A stretch of 64,000 nucleotides of DNA from contig JAFWZR010000030.1 in assembly GCA_017522225.1 (NCBI GenBank), positions 1-64,000 on the forward strand, read 5' to 3'. The position numbers and the translations under genes are program-made. Of the stretch, positions 27,251 through 36,412 are shown one piece after another. Every line of letters begins with the position of its first letter. Within the stretch, counting starts at the first letter, position 1. The DNA comes from Clostridia bacterium. Its GTDB lineage: Bacteria; Bacillota; Clostridia; Oscillospirales; Acutalibacteraceae. The notes under the pieces were generated by a model. That model was not told the DNA's origin, made no database searches, and saw only the letters and a list, made by a program, of their open reading frames with translations.

Positions 27251-27279
27251 TTGCTTTTTATAATATAGTATGTTATTAT
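27251..27279 (+). promoter_or_regulatory. Promoter of the lysine operon
   Basis: TTGCTT (27251-27256) and TATTAT (27274-27279), 17-base spacer, giving a start point near 27286 just before the riboswitch. The 409 bases between the phosphoesterase gene and dapA contain, in order, a terminator, this promoter, the riboswitch and an attenuator. Confidence 0.7.
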
Positions 27280-27304
27280 GTGCGAAAGTTAATAAAAAAT
27301 TAAC

Positions 27305-27466
27305 GATAGAGGCGCAGCGTATTATCAGTAGCAACTGTTATTCAAGGCCGTGGCAAGGCTTACGGCGGTTGTGAAAGGAATCGTTGCCGAAGGCAGCCGA
27401 AGCCCAAGGCTGTGCTGGTAGTCGGGAATAATATCTCGCCTATTGTCGCTTATGCGGAGAGCTATC
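27305..27466 (+). ncRNA. Lysine riboswitch (L box) leader
   Basis: The conserved landmarks of the lysine aptamer appear in the right order: AGAGGCGCAG near 27308, CAGTAGCAAC near 27326, GTGAAAGGAATCGTTGCCGA near 27371 followed by AGGC, AGGCTGTGCTGG near 27407, and GTCGCTTATGCGGAGAG near 27445. Stem P1 closes with GATAG (27305-27309) and CTATC (27462-27466). It lies directly before dapA, so lysine binding is expected to lower transcription of the lysine genes. Confidence 0.92.
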
Positions 27467-27506
27467 TTTTATTTTTTCACGGCAGTATTGCCGGGATTAA
27501 TGCAGG

Positions 27507-27532
27507 TAGTCGATGCAAATCGGCTATTTTTT
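27507..27532 (+). terminator. Riboswitch-controlled attenuator before dapA
   Basis: TAGTCGAT (27507-27514) pairs with ATCGGCTA (27519-27526), followed by TTTTTT. It lies between the aptamer and the dapA start, so it is the probable expression platform, formed when lysine is bound. A second hairpin (CGGCAGTATTGCCG, near 27480) lies between aptamer and attenuator. Confidence 0.8.
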
Positions 27533-27566
27533 ATTGCTTGAATCTTATCTTTAAGGAGTTTTTTAA

Positions 27567-28457
27567 ATGACAGAGAACAGCATTTTCAGAGGTGCAGCTA
27601 CCGCCCTCATTACCCCGCTTAATGCAGAGGGTATCGACTATGAAAACTTTGGCAGACTCATCGACTGGCAGATTGAAGAGGGAATCGATTCTCTTGTTAT
27701 CTGCGGTACAACAGGCGAAGGCTCAACTCTTACAGACGAAGAGCACAGAGACGCTCTTGAGTTTGCTTACAAGCGTGCAGCAGGCAGAGTGCCGATGATT
27801 GCAGGTACAGGCTCAAACGACACTGCTTATGCTATCGACCTTACAAAATTCGCTTGTGAAATCGGTTACGAGGGTATGCTCCTTGTTACACCGTACTACA
27901 ACAAGGCTACACAGAACGGTCTTATCAAGACCTTCACAGCTATTGCTGATGAAAGCACAAAGCCCTGCCTTCTCTATAACGTTCCGTCAAGAACAGGCTG
28001 CAACATTGAGCCCGCAACATACGGTGTTCTTGCTGACCACCCGATGATTACAGGTATCAAGGAAGCAAGCGGCAACATCTCAAAGATTGTTGAAACAATG
28101 GCTATCGTCGGTGACAGACTCGACCTTTACTCAGGCAACGACGATCAGGTCGTTCCCCTTCTTTCACTCGGCGGCTCAGGTGTTATCTCAGTTCTTTCAA
28201 ACCTTCTTCCGAAGGAAACATCACAGATGTGCCACAAGTTCTTCGAGGGCAAGACAGACGAGGCTCTCAAGATGCAGCTTGATTATCTTCCCCTTATCAA
28301 CGCACTCTTCTGCGAGGTTAACCCCATCCCCGTTAAAGCTGCTATGGCTGCTATGGGCTACGGTGAGGATTATCTTCGTCTTCCGCTCACTCCGATGGAG
28401 GATGCAAACAAGCAGAAGCTGCTTACACTTATGCGTCAGCAGGGGTTGATCGTATGA
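27567..28457 (+). CDS. dapA: 4-hydroxy-tetrahydrodipicolinate synthase
   Basis: 296 residues. Condenses pyruvate with aspartate semialdehyde in the first step specific to DAP and lysine. GTTGEGSTLTDEE, LLYNVPSRTGCNI and the Schiff-base lysine in ITGIKEASGNISK are present. An AAGGAG site precedes the ATG. First gene of the riboswitch-controlled operon; its end overlaps dapB by 4 bases. Confidence 0.97.
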   Translation: MTENSIFRGAATALITPLNAEGIDYENFGRLIDWQIEEGIDSLVICGTTGEGSTLTDEEHRDALEFAYKRAAGRVPMIAGTGSNDTAYAIDLTKFACEIGYEGMLLVTPYYNKATQNGLIKTFTAIADESTKPCLLYNVPSRTGCNIEPATYGVLADHPMITGIKEASGNISKIVETMAIVGDRLDLYSGNDDQVVPLLSLGGSGVISVLSNLLPKETSQMCHKFFEGKTDEALKMQLDYLPLINALFCEVNPIPVKAAMAAMGYGEDYLRLPLTPMEDANKQKLLTLMRQQGLIV

Positions 28458-29188
28458 TAAAGGTACTTGTTAACGGTGCTTGCGGCAGAATGGGCAAAGA
28501 GGTTGAGAAGCTTGTTGAGGCTTCCGAAACCATGACCGTTGCCGCAAAAGTTGATAAAATGGCTGCTGAAAGCGGATGCTATACAGACATCAACGATTTC
28601 AGCGGTAAGGCAGATGTCATCATTGACTTTTCAAACCATCTCGGCACAAAGGATCTTCTTGACTATGCCGTAAAAAATAATATTCCTACTGTTGTTGCCA
28701 CAACAGGCCACACTCAGGAGGAGCTTGCACTCATTAAAGAGGCAGGAAGTAAAATTCCCGTTTTCCACTCTGCAAATATGTCACTCGGTGTTGCGCTTCT
28801 TTGTGAGCTTGCAGTCAAGGCTGCGGCAACTATGCCCGATGCAGACATCGAGATTGTTGAAACTCATCACAACCGCAAGCTTGACGCTCCCAGCGGCACG
28901 GCACTTATGATTGCAAACGCCATCAAGGCTGTCCGCGAAAAGGCTCAGTTTGTTTTCGGCAGAGAGGGCAACGCAAAGCGTGAAAAGAATGAAATCGGTG
29001 TTCATGCCGTAAGACGAGGTAATATCGTCGGCATTCACGAGGTGCTTGTTTCAACCGACAGTCAGACAATCACTCTCAAGCACGAGGCACATTCAAGAGC
29101 ACTCTTTGCAGAGGGTGCAGTATCTGCGGCTGAGTTTATTCTCGGCAAGGACGCAGGACTTTACAATATGAACAGCATTGTTGAATAA
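28454..29188 (+). CDS. dapB: 4-hydroxy-tetrahydrodipicolinate reductase
   Basis: 244 residues. Reduces the DapA product with NAD(P)H. The N-terminal nucleotide-binding motif is VNGACGRMGKEVEKL, and the substrate-binding signature IVETHHNRKLDAPSGTALMI is intact. It overlaps the dapA stop by 4 bases (ATGA) and ends 11 bases before ddh. Confidence 0.97.
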   Translation: MIKVLVNGACGRMGKEVEKLVEASETMTVAAKVDKMAAESGCYTDINDFSGKADVIIDFSNHLGTKDLLDYAVKNNIPTVVATTGHTQEELALIKEAGSKIPVFHSANMSLGVALLCELAVKAAATMPDADIEIVETHHNRKLDAPSGTALMIANAIKAVREKAQFVFGREGNAKREKNEIGVHAVRRGNIVGIHEVLVSTDSQTITLKHEAHSRALFAEGAVSAAEFILGKDAGLYNMNSIVE

Positions 29189-29199
29189 GAGGTCTTTTT

Positions 29200-30183
29200 A
29201 TGATAAGAATTGGTATAGCAGGCTACGGCAACCTCGGTAAGGGTGTTGAAGCCGCCGTTAAGAATAATCCCGACATGGAGCTGGTTGCAGTTTTCTCACG
29301 CAGAGACCCAGACTCCGTTAAAATCAGAACTGAAGGGGTCAAGGTATATCCTTTTGACAAAATCACAGACTATAAGGACGATATTGATGTTATCATCAAC
29401 TGCGGCGGAAGTGCAAAGGATCTTCCCGAGTCAACTCCCGCAATTGCAGAAAACTTCAATGTTATCGACAGCTTTGACACTCACGCACGTATCCCCGAGC
29501 ATTTTGCAAATGTTGACGCAAAGGCTCAGAAGGGCAACAAAATCGCAATCATCTCTGTCGGCTGGGATCCGGGTATGTTCTCGCTCAACCGACTTTATAT
29601 GAACGCAGTTCTTCCCAACGGCAACGATTACACATTCTGGGGCAAGGGCGTAAGCCAGGGCCACTCCGATGCAATCCGCCGTATTGAAGGTGTTGTTGAT
29701 GCGCGTCAGTACACCGTACCTGTTGAAAGTGCGGTACAAAGTGTGCGTAACGGCAAAAATCCGACCCTCACGGCAAGACAGAAGCACACAAGAGAGTGCT
29801 ATGTTGTAGTCGAAGACGGAGCAGACAAGCAGAGAATTGAAAATGAAATCAAGACAATGCCCAATTACTTTGCCGATTACGACACAACCGTTAACTTTAT
29901 CTCACTTGAAGAGTTACAGCGTGACCACAAGGGTATCCCCCACGGCGGAAGCGTTATCCGTAGCGGTTTCACAGGCTTTGACCTTGAAACAAAGCACACC
30001 ATCGAATACAGCCTTAAGCTTGAATCAAACCCTGAATTCACAGGCAGTGTGCTCACAGCTTATGCCCGTGCGGCTTACAGGCTCAACACAAGCGGTGAAT
30101 GCGGCTGCAAAACTGTGTTTGATATCGCTCCCGCTCAGCTTATCGCACAGTCGGGTGAAGAAATCCGCGCTCATATGCTGTAA
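29200..30183 (+). CDS. ddh: Meso-diaminopimelate D-dehydrogenase
   Basis: 327 residues. Converts tetrahydrodipicolinate, ammonia and NADPH directly to meso-DAP, bypassing the acylated intermediates of the longer pathway. The Rossmann start IRIGIAGYGNLGKGVEAAV, the segment ISVGWDPGMFSLNR and WGKGVSQGHSDAIRRIEGV are characteristic of Ddh. No dapD/dapE/dapF-type genes are present in the operon, which fits use of the one-step route (a DapL gene elsewhere cannot be excluded). GAGGTC precedes the ATG. Confidence 0.95.
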   Translation: MIRIGIAGYGNLGKGVEAAVKNNPDMELVAVFSRRDPDSVKIRTEGVKVYPFDKITDYKDDIDVIINCGGSAKDLPESTPAIAENFNVIDSFDTHARIPEHFANVDAKAQKGNKIAIISVGWDPGMFSLNRLYMNAVLPNGNDYTFWGKGVSQGHSDAIRRIEGVVDARQYTVPVESAVQSVRNGKNPTLTARQKHTRECYVVVEDGADKQRIENEIKTMPNYFADYDTTVNFISLEELQRDHKGIPHGGSVIRSGFTGFDLETKHTIEYSLKLESNPEFTGSVLTAYARAAYRLNTSGECGCKTVFDIAPAQLIAQSGEEIRAHML

Positions 30184-30206
30184 ATTCCCGAAAGGATGTT
30201 TTAAAA

Positions 30207-31502
30207 ATGATCTGCAATAACCTCGGTGTTAACGAAAAAGGTCATCTTACCTTTGCAGGACACGATACGGTAGAGCTTGCCGAAAAATATCAGACCCCTG
30301 CATATATAATGGACGAAAACAAAATAAGAGAAAAGTGCCGTATTTATAAGGATGCGATGAGCAGATATTTCGGCGGCGGATCAATGCCCCTTTTTGCAAG
30401 CAAGTCACTTTGCTTCAAGCGTATTTACGAAATTATGCGCGAGGAAGAAATGGGAATTGATGTTGTTTCCCCCGGTGAGCTTTACACAGCTGTCAAGGCA
30501 GGCTTTCCGATGGAAAGAGCATATTTCCACGGCAACAACAAAACTGACTTTGACATTGCTTTTGCTATTGAAAACGGCATCGGCTACTTTGTCTGCGACA
30601 ATGTTGAGGAGCTTGACGCTATCGACCGTGAGGCAGGTAGCAAGGGCATAAAGCAGAAGATTATCCTTCGTCTTACACCCGGTATCGATCCGCATACCCA
30701 CGCTAAAATCAGCACGGGTAATGTTGACTCAAAGTTCGGTGCGGCTATCGAGACAGGTCAGGCAAAGGAGCTTGTAAGCCTTGCTCTTAACAAAGAAAAC
30801 ATTGCGCTTATGGGTTACCATTGCCACATCGGCTCACAGATTTTTGAATACGATCCGTTCTGCGATGCAGCTGTTATTATGATAAAGTTCCTTGCAGACA
30901 TGAAGTCCGAGTTCGGCTTTGAGGCAAGTGTCCTCAATCTCGGCGGCGGTATGGGCGTAAAGTATGTCGAATCCGATCCCGAAATTGACTATGCAAAGAA
31001 CATTGAGGGCATCGCTACCCTTGTAAAAGCTGAATGTGAGAAGCTCGGTGTCACAATGCCGACAATCCTTATGGAGCCCGGAAGAAGCATCGTTGCAGAT
31101 GCAGGTCTTACGCTCTACACTGCAGGCACACGCAAGGAAATCAAGGGCTTCAAGAACTATGTTTCCGTTGACGGCGGTATGCCCGACAACCCGAGATACG
31201 CTCTGTATCAGTCAGCATACACTGTTATGGTTGCCAACAAGGTGAACGAAGAAGCCGACTATGAATGCACAATTGCAGGCCGTTGCTGTGAAAGCGGTGA
31301 CCTTATTCAGGAAGGCGTTAAGATTCCTAAGCCTGAGCGCGGTGACACAATTGCTGTGCTTACAACAGGTGCTTACAACTTCGCAATGTCTTCAAACTAC
31401 AATGCAATCTGCAAGCCTCCCGTAATTATGCTTGACGGTGAAAACGATTATGTTGCCGTTAAGCGTGAGAGCTTTGACGATCTGATTGCAAGACATGTAT
31501 AA
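30207..31502 (+). CDS. lysA: Diaminopimelate decarboxylase
   Basis: 431 residues, PLP-dependent fold type III. Decarboxylates meso-DAP to L-lysine. The cofactor lysine is in PLFASKSLCF, with MGYHCHIGSQIFEYDPF, LNLGGGMGV, MEPGRSIVADAG, AGRCCESGDLIQEG and YNFAMSSNYNA as further family motifs. AAAGGATG precedes the ATG. Last gene before a strong terminator. Confidence 0.97.
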   Translation: MICNNLGVNEKGHLTFAGHDTVELAEKYQTPAYIMDENKIREKCRIYKDAMSRYFGGGSMPLFASKSLCFKRIYEIMREEEMGIDVVSPGELYTAVKAGFPMERAYFHGNNKTDFDIAFAIENGIGYFVCDNVEELDAIDREAGSKGIKQKIILRLTPGIDPHTHAKISTGNVDSKFGAAIETGQAKELVSLALNKENIALMGYHCHIGSQIFEYDPFCDAAVIMIKFLADMKSEFGFEASVLNLGGGMGVKYVESDPEIDYAKNIEGIATLVKAECEKLGVTMPTILMEPGRSIVADAGLTLYTAGTRKEIKGFKNYVSVDGGMPDNPRYALYQSAYTVMVANKVNEEADYECTIAGRCCESGDLIQEGVKIPKPERGDTIAVLTTGAYNFAMSSNYNAICKPPVIMLDGENDYVAVKRESFDDLIARHV

Positions 31503-31533
31503 TAAAGAAAAATCAAGCAGAAGCTTCCATTTT

Positions 31534-31567
31534 AAACGGTGAGGGAAACCTTGCCGTTTATTTTTTT
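31534..31567 (+). terminator. Terminator of the lysine operon
   Basis: AAACGG and CCGTTT with further pairing GAGG/CCTT around a GAAA-type loop, followed by a run of seven or more T. Confidence 0.92.
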
Positions 31568-31636
31568 ATAAACAGTAGAAATGTGTCATATTTTGTGATA
31601 TAGTATGTGGGTTGAATTTTTACGGGAGGTGAAGCT

Positions 31637-32944
31637 ATGCTTGAAATAGGTGTTCTTGTTTTATTCGTCGGTGCATTGTTTGCGTGTGTGGCACTTGATG
31701 TATCAATACTTATTGCTCTTATTTTCGGTTTCTTCGTTCTTTTCTTTTACGGTATTTATAAAAAGCACAGCGCCTCCGAAATGCTCAGCCTTGCCTTTTC
31801 AGGCATAAAAACCGTCCGTAATATACTTATAAATTTTGTGCTTATCGGCATCATTACCGCTGTATGGCGTGCAGGCGGTACAATTCCCTACATAGTCTAT
31901 CACGCAACAAAGGTCTGCAGTCCGCACGCAATGGTGCTCGTCTGCTTTCTGCTGTGTGCCCTCATATCCTTCCTTACAGGCACGGCCTTCGGCACATCGG
32001 CGACAATGGGCGTTATCTGCATAACAATTGCAAACAGCATGGGTATACCGATTCTTTATTCGGGCGGTGCAGTGCTTTCAGGTGCTTTCTGGGGCGACAG
32101 ATGCTCCCCGATGAGCACAAGTGCGTTGCTTATAAGCTCACTTACAAAAACAAATCTTTTTAAAAATCTTTTAATGATGGTCAGGACCTCGGTTGTTCCG
32201 TTTGTAATCACCTGTACGGTTTATACCCTGCTCGGTCAGGGCTTTGAATCTGATTTTGATATAAGCACCACTCAAAGTATTTTTACCGACAATTTTAACC
32301 TGCACCCTACGGTAATCATTCCTGCCGTAGTGATTGTTGTGTTTTCACTTTTTAAGGTCAACGTAAAAATCACAATGAGCATCAGCATTGTCTGCGGTAT
32401 ACTGATGTGTGCTTTCGTGCAGCATATTCCTTTTGCCGAGATTATGCGTATGACTGTTTTCGGCTATGCTCCCGAGGTGCCTGAGGTTGCCTCACTCCTT
32501 TCGGGCGGTGGTATGGTTTCTATGGCAAACGCATTCTGCATTGTACTTATCTCCGCCTGCTATTCGGGTATGTTTGAGGGTACGGGACTGCTTCATTCCG
32601 TACACGATGTGCTGATGAAAATCAGCCGTAAGCTTACACCCTTCGGCGGTGTGTTTGTAACATCTATACTCTCAAGCCTTGTTTCGTGCAACCAGACACT
32701 CGCAATTATGCTTGCGCATCAGCTTTGCGGTGACATTGAAAAGGATAACAACAAGATGGCATATTGCCTTGAGAATACAGCGGTCGTAATGGCTCCGCTT
32801 GTACCGTGGTCGATTGCCGCCACCGTTCCGCTTTCGTCAATCGGTGCGCCAAGTCTGTGCATACTTACAGCGTGCTACCTTTACCTTGTTCCGTTGTGGA
32901 ATCTGTCTCTGAATCTTTACAAAGAAAAACGCAACAAGTCGTAA
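31637..32944 (+). CDS. NhaC-family antiporter
   Basis: 435 residues with about twelve hydrophobic segments, an integral membrane transporter. FGTSATMGVICITIANSMG, SGAFWGDRCSPMSTSALLI and SCNQTLAIMLAHQ are the conserved NhaC signatures. The family exchanges Na+ for H+, but some members were proposed as lysine transporters (LysW) because they sit under lysine riboswitches. Here it follows the lysine operon after a terminator and has its own GGGAGGTGAAG site, so a lysine link is only suggested by position. Confidence 0.88.
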   Translation: MLEIGVLVLFVGALFACVALDVSILIALIFGFFVLFFYGIYKKHSASEMLSLAFSGIKTVRNILINFVLIGIITAVWRAGGTIPYIVYHATKVCSPHAMVLVCFLLCALISFLTGTAFGTSATMGVICITIANSMGIPILYSGGAVLSGAFWGDRCSPMSTSALLISSLTKTNLFKNLLMMVRTSVVPFVITCTVYTLLGQGFESDFDISTTQSIFTDNFNLHPTVIIPAVVIVVFSLFKVNVKITMSISIVCGILMCAFVQHIPFAEIMRMTVFGYAPEVPEVASLLSGGGMVSMANAFCIVLISACYSGMFEGTGLLHSVHDVLMKISRKLTPFGGVFVTSILSSLVSCNQTLAIMLAHQLCGDIEKDNNKMAYCLENTAVVMAPLVPWSIAATVPLSSIGAPSLCILTACYLYLVPLWNLSLNLYKEKRNKS

Positions 32945-32974
32945 ATATACGAACACATAATATCAAAAAATTCA

Positions 32975-33008
32975 GCCTCTCACCCGCCACGGATGAGAGG
33001 CATTTTCT
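32975..33008. terminator. Bidirectional terminator between convergent genes
   Basis: GCCTCTCA (32975-32982) and TGAGAGGC (32994-33001) followed by ATTTTCT; A-rich on the other side. Confidence 0.8.
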
Positions 33009-33031
33009 GTTAGTATTGTCTTGTTAAGCGA

Positions 33032-36000
33032 TTAATACCAAATCCAACCAAAGAGAACAATTAAAATTATCCACTGCCACCATGCGTAATCAACGCTGAA
33101 GGTATACACTACCCTTACATCTGAATTAGCATCATAAACATAAACATCGGCTGTTCCCGGACGTTTAGCTGTAACTCTACCGTTTGAATCCACAGAAATA
33201 ATCGAATCATCTTCTGCGATATATTCTGTTGCTTCAAATCCTTCTACATCTATTGAATAGGTAGATTTGTAATCAAGGTATACTGATTTATATTCTACCT
33301 TAGGTGCAGGTGGTGGTGTTGGTGTTTCAATCTTCTGCCAAACAGCGTAAAGAGTGGTATTATCTGTAACTGTTATAGCGTCGCCTGCCTTCCATGTCGC
33401 AGTTGTAGCCAAACTGCTTCTCGACCAACCGATGAAATTATATCCGCTTCGCGTGGGAACGGTTGACGGAATAACCTTGCTTGCAGAAGAATTCCACACG
33501 GCATAAAAAGTGGTGTTTGCTGTGGGATATACGGTTGCATTGCAGGAAAACGTTCCGCTTGATGCAACACTACTTGTTGACCATCCATTACATCCTACGC
33601 TTACGGTTTGTGCCGAGGGAGCTCCTGAACCACCGTTTGCATTGAAGCTGAGTGTATAAGATTTAGTCGGAGTAGGAAGTGTTACTGAATTACCTTCTGT
33701 TACACTTGTACTTGAAGGTGTAACGTTACCGCCATTTGCATTGTATGTAACTGTGTATGTCGCTTTGGGATTTACTTTCCATACAGCATAAAGCGTTGCG
33801 TTTGATTCGGAGCTGTATGTTCCGCCAGCAGAATATGTCGGGCTTGTTGCACTGCTACTAGTTGACCAGCCAAGGAAGGTGTAGTCTGTACGTGTCGGAA
33901 TTGATGAGCTTAATGTTAAAGAGATTCCGTAATCTTTTGTCTGAGAAGAAGGTGCACTGCTACCGCCATTGGAATTATACGTTACCGTATATACTTTGCC
34001 AAACTTAAACGGGATTGTTCCGGTTGCAGATGAACTGTAATACCCTACAGCAAAACGATACGTGGTTCCTGCCGTAAGATTGTACTGAAGTCTGAAATTA
34101 CCACCTGTTCCGCCGTCATCATTACTTGTCAATTCACCACCCGAAGAGTTGTAGAGATAAACTTTCGTATCGGAAGAACCTGTTGAATAGATTACATATG
34201 TGCCGGTAGCAGACGGCGTAAATGTATAGTACTTCTTTTCACCGGCTGTTGATATTACAGCATTGTTTGAAGAATTTACGGTCAGAGCGGTGTCGCTGAT
34301 TTTCCATACAGCATAGAGAGTTGTGTTTGATGAAATGGCTATGCTGCTGCCGGGTTGATATGTTGCGGAAGTTGCGCTGCTGCTTGTTGACCAGCCAAGG
34401 AATGCGTAGCCGGTACGTGTAGGTACAGTACTGCTGATTGTGTAATTTGTTGAACCTGACTGGCTTGACGGAGCACCAGAACCGCCGTTTGCGTTATAGG
34501 ACAATGTGTATGTGGGGTTTTTGCTCCAAACGGCATAAAGCGTAACTGTGCCGTTGTTTGTTGAAGTAAGATTTTTCACTGACTGACCGTTTGTATATGT
34601 TGGGGATGTTGCACTACTGCTTGTTGACCAACCGAGGAAGGTATAACCGCTTCTCGTGAAAGCATTTGAAGTCAAAGCTTTCGATACATTGTAAGTGTGG
34701 CTTGAATTTGACATTGTGCCGCTGCCACCGTTTGCATTGTACTTAACGGTATATGTGTTTGCTTTCCATACCGCATACAAAGTTGCATCAGCATTAGCTG
34801 TGTAACTACCGCCTGCTGAATATGAGGCAGAGGTTGCACTACTGCTCGTTGACCAACCAAGGAAAGTGTAACCTGTACGAGTCGGAACTGTAGTGCTCAG
34901 GGCAAGTGTCTTTCCATATTCTTTATCTTGGCTTGAAGGAGGATTTGAACCACCGTTTGCGTTATATTGAATAAGATAGGGGTATTGAAAAACCACTTTC
35001 TGAGCATCACCGCCATGGTAAGTCCACAGTCCTACATTGGTTCCGTTTTCAGCACTGTGGCCTTCTACATCCAATACAGCGGAATTTGATTTAGCGGCTC
35101 TGATAAAACTATTATTATTACTGTCTTTGCTTAAATACCATTTTTGGTTCTCGGAATCTTGTGATGTATAGGTTAGTACATTTGCTCCGCGGCAATATGA
35201 GCCTTTACTTATATCGAGAACCTTGTTGTTTTGTACAGATTGAATGGTGAATGTTCCGTCTGAATTTCTAATCACCTTCCATATCTGAGACTGATCGCTT
35301 GAAGTGCTGTTTTTTCTTTCCCAAGAAACAGCGTTTTCATCTGCGTTTACGGTAAGGTATCTGTCAATTTCTTTAAATTTAATTCTCGCATAAATTACAT
35401 CTGATTCAAATCTGAAGTTAGACCAGGAGAGTCTTGCCAAATCTAACGACAATGAACCATCATCCTCAGCACCTTCACTTGAACCGTAAATCGTTTCAAC
35501 CTTTGCCCAAAAAACATATTTTCCAGCATCATAATCAGACATATAAAACTCGACACTTTTGTTTTTGCCGAGAGGAATATAGTTCACTTCTCCGTTGGGC
35601 TTTTTAAAATACAGAGATATATTAGTTATTTCGTTATCATAAGCATCTCTGTTATTGACATGAGGGGTTATGGTAAACTCTACTGTGTTGGAATCGTAAA
35701 ACTTATTGTTTTCAGTATTATACGAATAAGCGATATTATATCCCGTACATTCGTTAACGGGTTGATTGTTAAGATAGTTGGGCACGCCGTAACCTCTTAT
35801 ACTACTCAAACGGTTACTTTCACTCGTACCATTTGCTGAATATGAACACCTCTTAACTCTATTACTGCTATTACCTTCTATCGTATGTACAGTTCCATTG
35901 CTCTCAACATATTCAACGATTCCAACATGATCCCAACTGTCAGAGGTGCTCGGCCAATTAAAGAAAACTAAATCTCCTGATTGCGGAGAGTGAGATGTTC

Positions 36001-36307
36001 TTGAGTAATATGGAACATTCAAATAACCTGAATCCGCACAGGCGACACCTGAAGTCCTAATAATAGATGAATCTATATTAGCCTGTCTGGCGCACCAAAC
36101 AACAAAGAAAGCACACCAAGCATAGCCGTTAGGATTGTTATATTTATACTTATCTGTGCACCCGATCTGTGTTTTTGCTACCTCCACAATATCTACCCTT
36201 TGATTACCAGTATTAGTGTAGGTGTTTTCGTATGCAGCACTTGCCGTCACTACCAACGTCGACAACAACATCATCAACACCAGCAGTACCGAAACTACTT
36301 TTTTCAT
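33032..36307 (-). CDS. Secreted modular protein: CHAP hydrolase, trefoil lectin-like, InlB repeats, Big domain
   Basis: 1091 residues. Signal peptide 1-24. A CHAP-type amidase/peptidase domain at about 30-180 has C65 (GYAWCAFFVV), H127 (WDHVGIVEY) and E144, so cell-wall hydrolysis is likely. Residues about 305-445 look like a ricin-type beta-trefoil (IWKVIRNSDGTFTIQSV, QKWYLSKD). About 450-985 holds InlB/Listeria-Bacteroides repeats (RTGYTFLGWSTSSSATS...TLYAVW) interrupted by a PPC-like domain (KKYYTFTPSATGTYVIYSTG). A Big_2-like domain (DDSIISVDSNGRVTAKRPGT) precedes an aromatic hydrophobic end (WWQWIILIVLFGWIWY) that may anchor it. One InlB repeat near 900-960 is scrambled, with its GW half displaced. 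AGGAGG precedes the ATG. It is divergent from an XRE regulator. Confidence 0.88.
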   Translation of the reverse strand: MKKVVSVLLVLMMLLSTLVVTASAAYENTYTNTGNQRVDIVEVAKTQIGCTDKYKYNNPNGYAWCAFFVVWCARQANIDSSIIRTSGVACADSGYLNVPYYSRTSHSPQSGDLVFFNWPSTSDSWDHVGIVEYVESNGTVHTIEGNSSNRVKRCSYSANGTSESNRLSSIRGYGVPNYLNNQPVNECTGYNIAYSYNTENNKFYDSNTVEFTITPHVNNRDAYDNEITNISLYFKKPNGEVNYIPLGKNKSVEFYMSDYDAGKYVFWAKVETIYGSSEGAEDDGSLSLDLARLSWSNFRFESDVIYARIKFKEIDRYLTVNADENAVSWERKNSTSSDQSQIWKVIRNSDGTFTIQSVQNNKVLDISKGSYCRGANVLTYTSQDSENQKWYLSKDSNNNSFIRAAKSNSAVLDVEGHSAENGTNVGLWTYHGGDAQKVVFQYPYLIQYNANGGSNPPSSQDKEYGKTLALSTTVPTRTGYTFLGWSTSSSATSASYSAGGSYTANADATLYAVWKANTYTVKYNANGGSGTMSNSSHTYNVSKALTSNAFTRSGYTFLGWSTSSSATSPTYTNGQSVKNLTSTNNGTVTLYAVWSKNPTYTLSYNANGGSGAPSSQSGSTNYTISSTVPTRTGYAFLGWSTSSSATSATYQPGSSIAISSNTTLYAVWKISDTALTVNSSNNAVISTAGEKKYYTFTPSATGTYVIYSTGSSDTKVYLYNSSGGELTSNDDGGTGGNFRLQYNLTAGTTYRFAVGYYSSSATGTIPFKFGKVYTVTYNSNGGSSAPSSQTKDYGISLTLSSSIPTRTDYTFLGWSTSSSATSPTYSAGGTYSSESNATLYAVWKVNPKATYTVTYNANGGNVTPSSTSVTEGNSVTLPTPTKSYTLSFNANGGSGAPSAQTVSVGCNGWSTSSVASSGTFSCNATVYPTANTTFYAVWNSSASKVIPSTVPTRSGYNFIGWSRSSLATTATWKAGDAITVTDNTTLYAVWQKIETPTPPPAPKVEYKSVYLDYKSTYSIDVEGFEATEYIAEDDSIISVDSNGRVTAKRPGTADVYVYDANSDVRVVYTFSVDYAWWQWIILIVLFGWIWY

Positions 36308-36338
36308 TGATATTCCTCCTATTAAATGTGAATTGATA

Positions 36339-36371
36339 TTGGTTTGGTTCTAATTTAGAATATCAAACCAA
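36339..36371. repeat. Overlapping inverted repeats in the leader of the CHAP gene
   Basis: TTGGTTTG (36339-36346) pairs with CAAACCAA (36364-36371) and TTCTAA with TTAGAA inside. A competing pair, TTGATATT (36333-36340) and AATATCAA (36359-36366), uses some of the same bases. It lies between the -10 box and the start codon of the CHAP gene, so it could be an operator or a leader hairpin. Confidence 0.55.
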
Positions 36372-36383
36372 AAATCCATTATT

Positions 36384-36412
36384 AATATACTATAGTATTT
36401 GTATTTTGTCAA
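36384..36412 (-). promoter_or_regulatory. Promoter of the CHAP surface-protein gene
   Basis: Minus-strand TTGACA (36407-36412, perfect) and TATATT (36384-36389) with a 17-base spacer. Confidence 0.85.
36387..36398. promoter_or_regulatory. Palindrome inside the CHAP promoter, candidate operator
   Basis: ATACTATAGTAT is a perfect 12-base palindrome covering the end of the -10 box and part of the spacer of the minus-strand promoter. Its position next to a divergent XRE regulator gene makes it the natural candidate binding site of that regulator. Confidence 0.55.

Noticed and set aside
31637-32944. Naming the NhaC-type protein as a lysine transporter
   Set aside because: A strong terminator separates it from the riboswitch-controlled operon and it has no riboswitch of its own; position alone is not enough.
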